Positions 62,853 through 64,000 of a DNA stretch of 64,000 bases are shown piece by piece (the stretch's first letter is position 1; every line of letters starts with the position of its first letter). The notes under the pieces are model-generated. The model worked only from the letters and a program-made list of their open reading frames with translations. It made no database searches and was not told the DNA's origin. Source of the stretch: Seriola aureovittata (taxonomy: Eukaryota; Chordata; Actinopteri; Carangiformes; Carangidae); NCBI RefSeq assembly GCF_021018895.1, contig NC_079375.1:13982732-14046731 (forward strand), in the 5' to 3' direction. The position numbers were made by a program, and so were the translations under genes.

Positions 62853-64000
62853 CTATTCTTCCCTTGTGTGCATCTGTGCGTGGACATGTGTCTGTGCATG
62901 GGTATTGCAGCTTTGGAGAGAGTGTGCATGTCCACTATATTAGACGGGAGCGCGCGTGGGGGTGCCTCAGCATGTGTGTACTGCTGTCTGTTCGGAGCTC
63001 TCAGCGCCAGCAGGGTGCGCCATTCCAATTTACCCATCAGCCACAGAGGCAGGGGGTAAAAGTGCGGGGCATCGCTGTCGGAGATTTCACATTCGAGGGA
63101 CAAGATTACCAGTCAGGGGACCCCTGTGTGGAGATGATGAGGGAGGGAGACTGCAGGGGCAGAGTGTGGGGGAGTTGGGACTGTTGGGATACGGTGGAGT
63201 GGTGAGAGCGGGGAGAGCAGCACGACTCAACACCACCCTGGAATCCGTGGACTCTCTGTTTTCTGGGGAGCTTAGCTGCCAAGCTGCACATCTGTTTGAC
63301 ACCAGGCGCTGTGGTATGGCAGTCAGGGGCTGTCTGTCCTGATTCACATCTCTCCGCTTCCTAGTTTGTTCTAAGAATCTGAACAACTGCTGAAGCTCTG
63401 TCTCTTTAAAGATCCTTGCAAAACTGTGCTGTAATGGTTTCAGAAAAAAAAAAAGAAGCAAAACGAAAGGTGCAGCATTCTTACTTTCATATCAGGAAAT
63501 TATTTATCCTTATGTCTGTTTTTCATTCTACCTGCTCTAACCACATGTACAGGAAAGATTTTTGTATCCTAAACACTAAAACATAATCATGGCATTGTAA
63601 AACAATCTTGAATAGTTACCTCAGACCCAGAGACTGAGCCTCGTCGGCCGTGCTCACTCAGCCTGTGTTTGAATGTCGGCCAAGTCAGCTATGGCTGCTC
63701 CAGAGGCCCTGAAGCCTGTTGGGGAGACGGGACATTCCAAACAGCATAACTCATTCTTTACACCCTCTCTGCTGCCATTAGTTAATTATATGCAGGTGTT
63801 TTCCTTTCTCAGGTTTTGCGCTGTAGATCTTATAAAAATGTAACCGTGAATACATAAAGAGCCAGATAGACAGAGAAAAGGAAGGGGAAAACAGTGTGGA
63901 GGAAGTGGCTGAATGTGCTGTGTGAAGCAAATTATTGCCCCCATGTAGATTCATCAGTTCTCCCTGCTGGATTAAGGAAGGGCCTTTCTAATGAAGTTCG

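Overview
This window is vertebrate genomic DNA, almost certainly from a ray-finned (teleost) fish. It has long non-coding stretches with dense CA/TG, GA/CT and homopolymer microsatellites, GT-AG introns, and one multi-exon gene on the + strand. No bacterial, viral or transposon-encoded gene was recognised.

The gene is the 5' and central part of znf521 (EHZF/Evi3 family, paralogue of znf423/OAZ). The start exon (192-231) encodes the NuRD-recruiting N-terminus MSRRKQAKPRSLK. A 57-bp, frame-neutral, probably alternative exon (7676-7732) adds an acidic 19-residue linker. Exon 3 (14823-15023) carries the first, C2HC-like finger. The large exon 4 (39773-43278) carries 26 finger modules, one of them atypical. 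A 154-bp intron (43279-43432) precedes exon 5 (43433-43517), which carries one more finger. All junctions agree in phase, and the joined frame is 1296 codons plus one base, open throughout. The last three expected C-terminal fingers were not found and probably lie beyond base 64000.

The rest is intronic: intron 1 (232-7675), intron 2 (7733-14822), intron 3 (15024-39772) and the start of intron 5 (43518-64000). Besides simple repeats, the introns hold AT-rich, homeodomain-motif-rich blocks that resemble developmental enhancers, several short inverted repeats, a degenerate four-copy minisatellite with an EBF-type palindrome, and a 29-bp E-box element present twice about 0.9 kb apart.

The observation most worth following is the 57-bp exon. 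It has a weak donor, a long C/T tract in front and three TGCATG (RBFOX-type) motifs within 300 bp behind, which is the architecture of a tissue-regulated cassette exon. It would lengthen the linker between the NuRD motif and the first finger, and its start resembles the equivalent part of ZNF423. All comparisons with human ZNF521 and ZNF423 are from memory; no database search was run.
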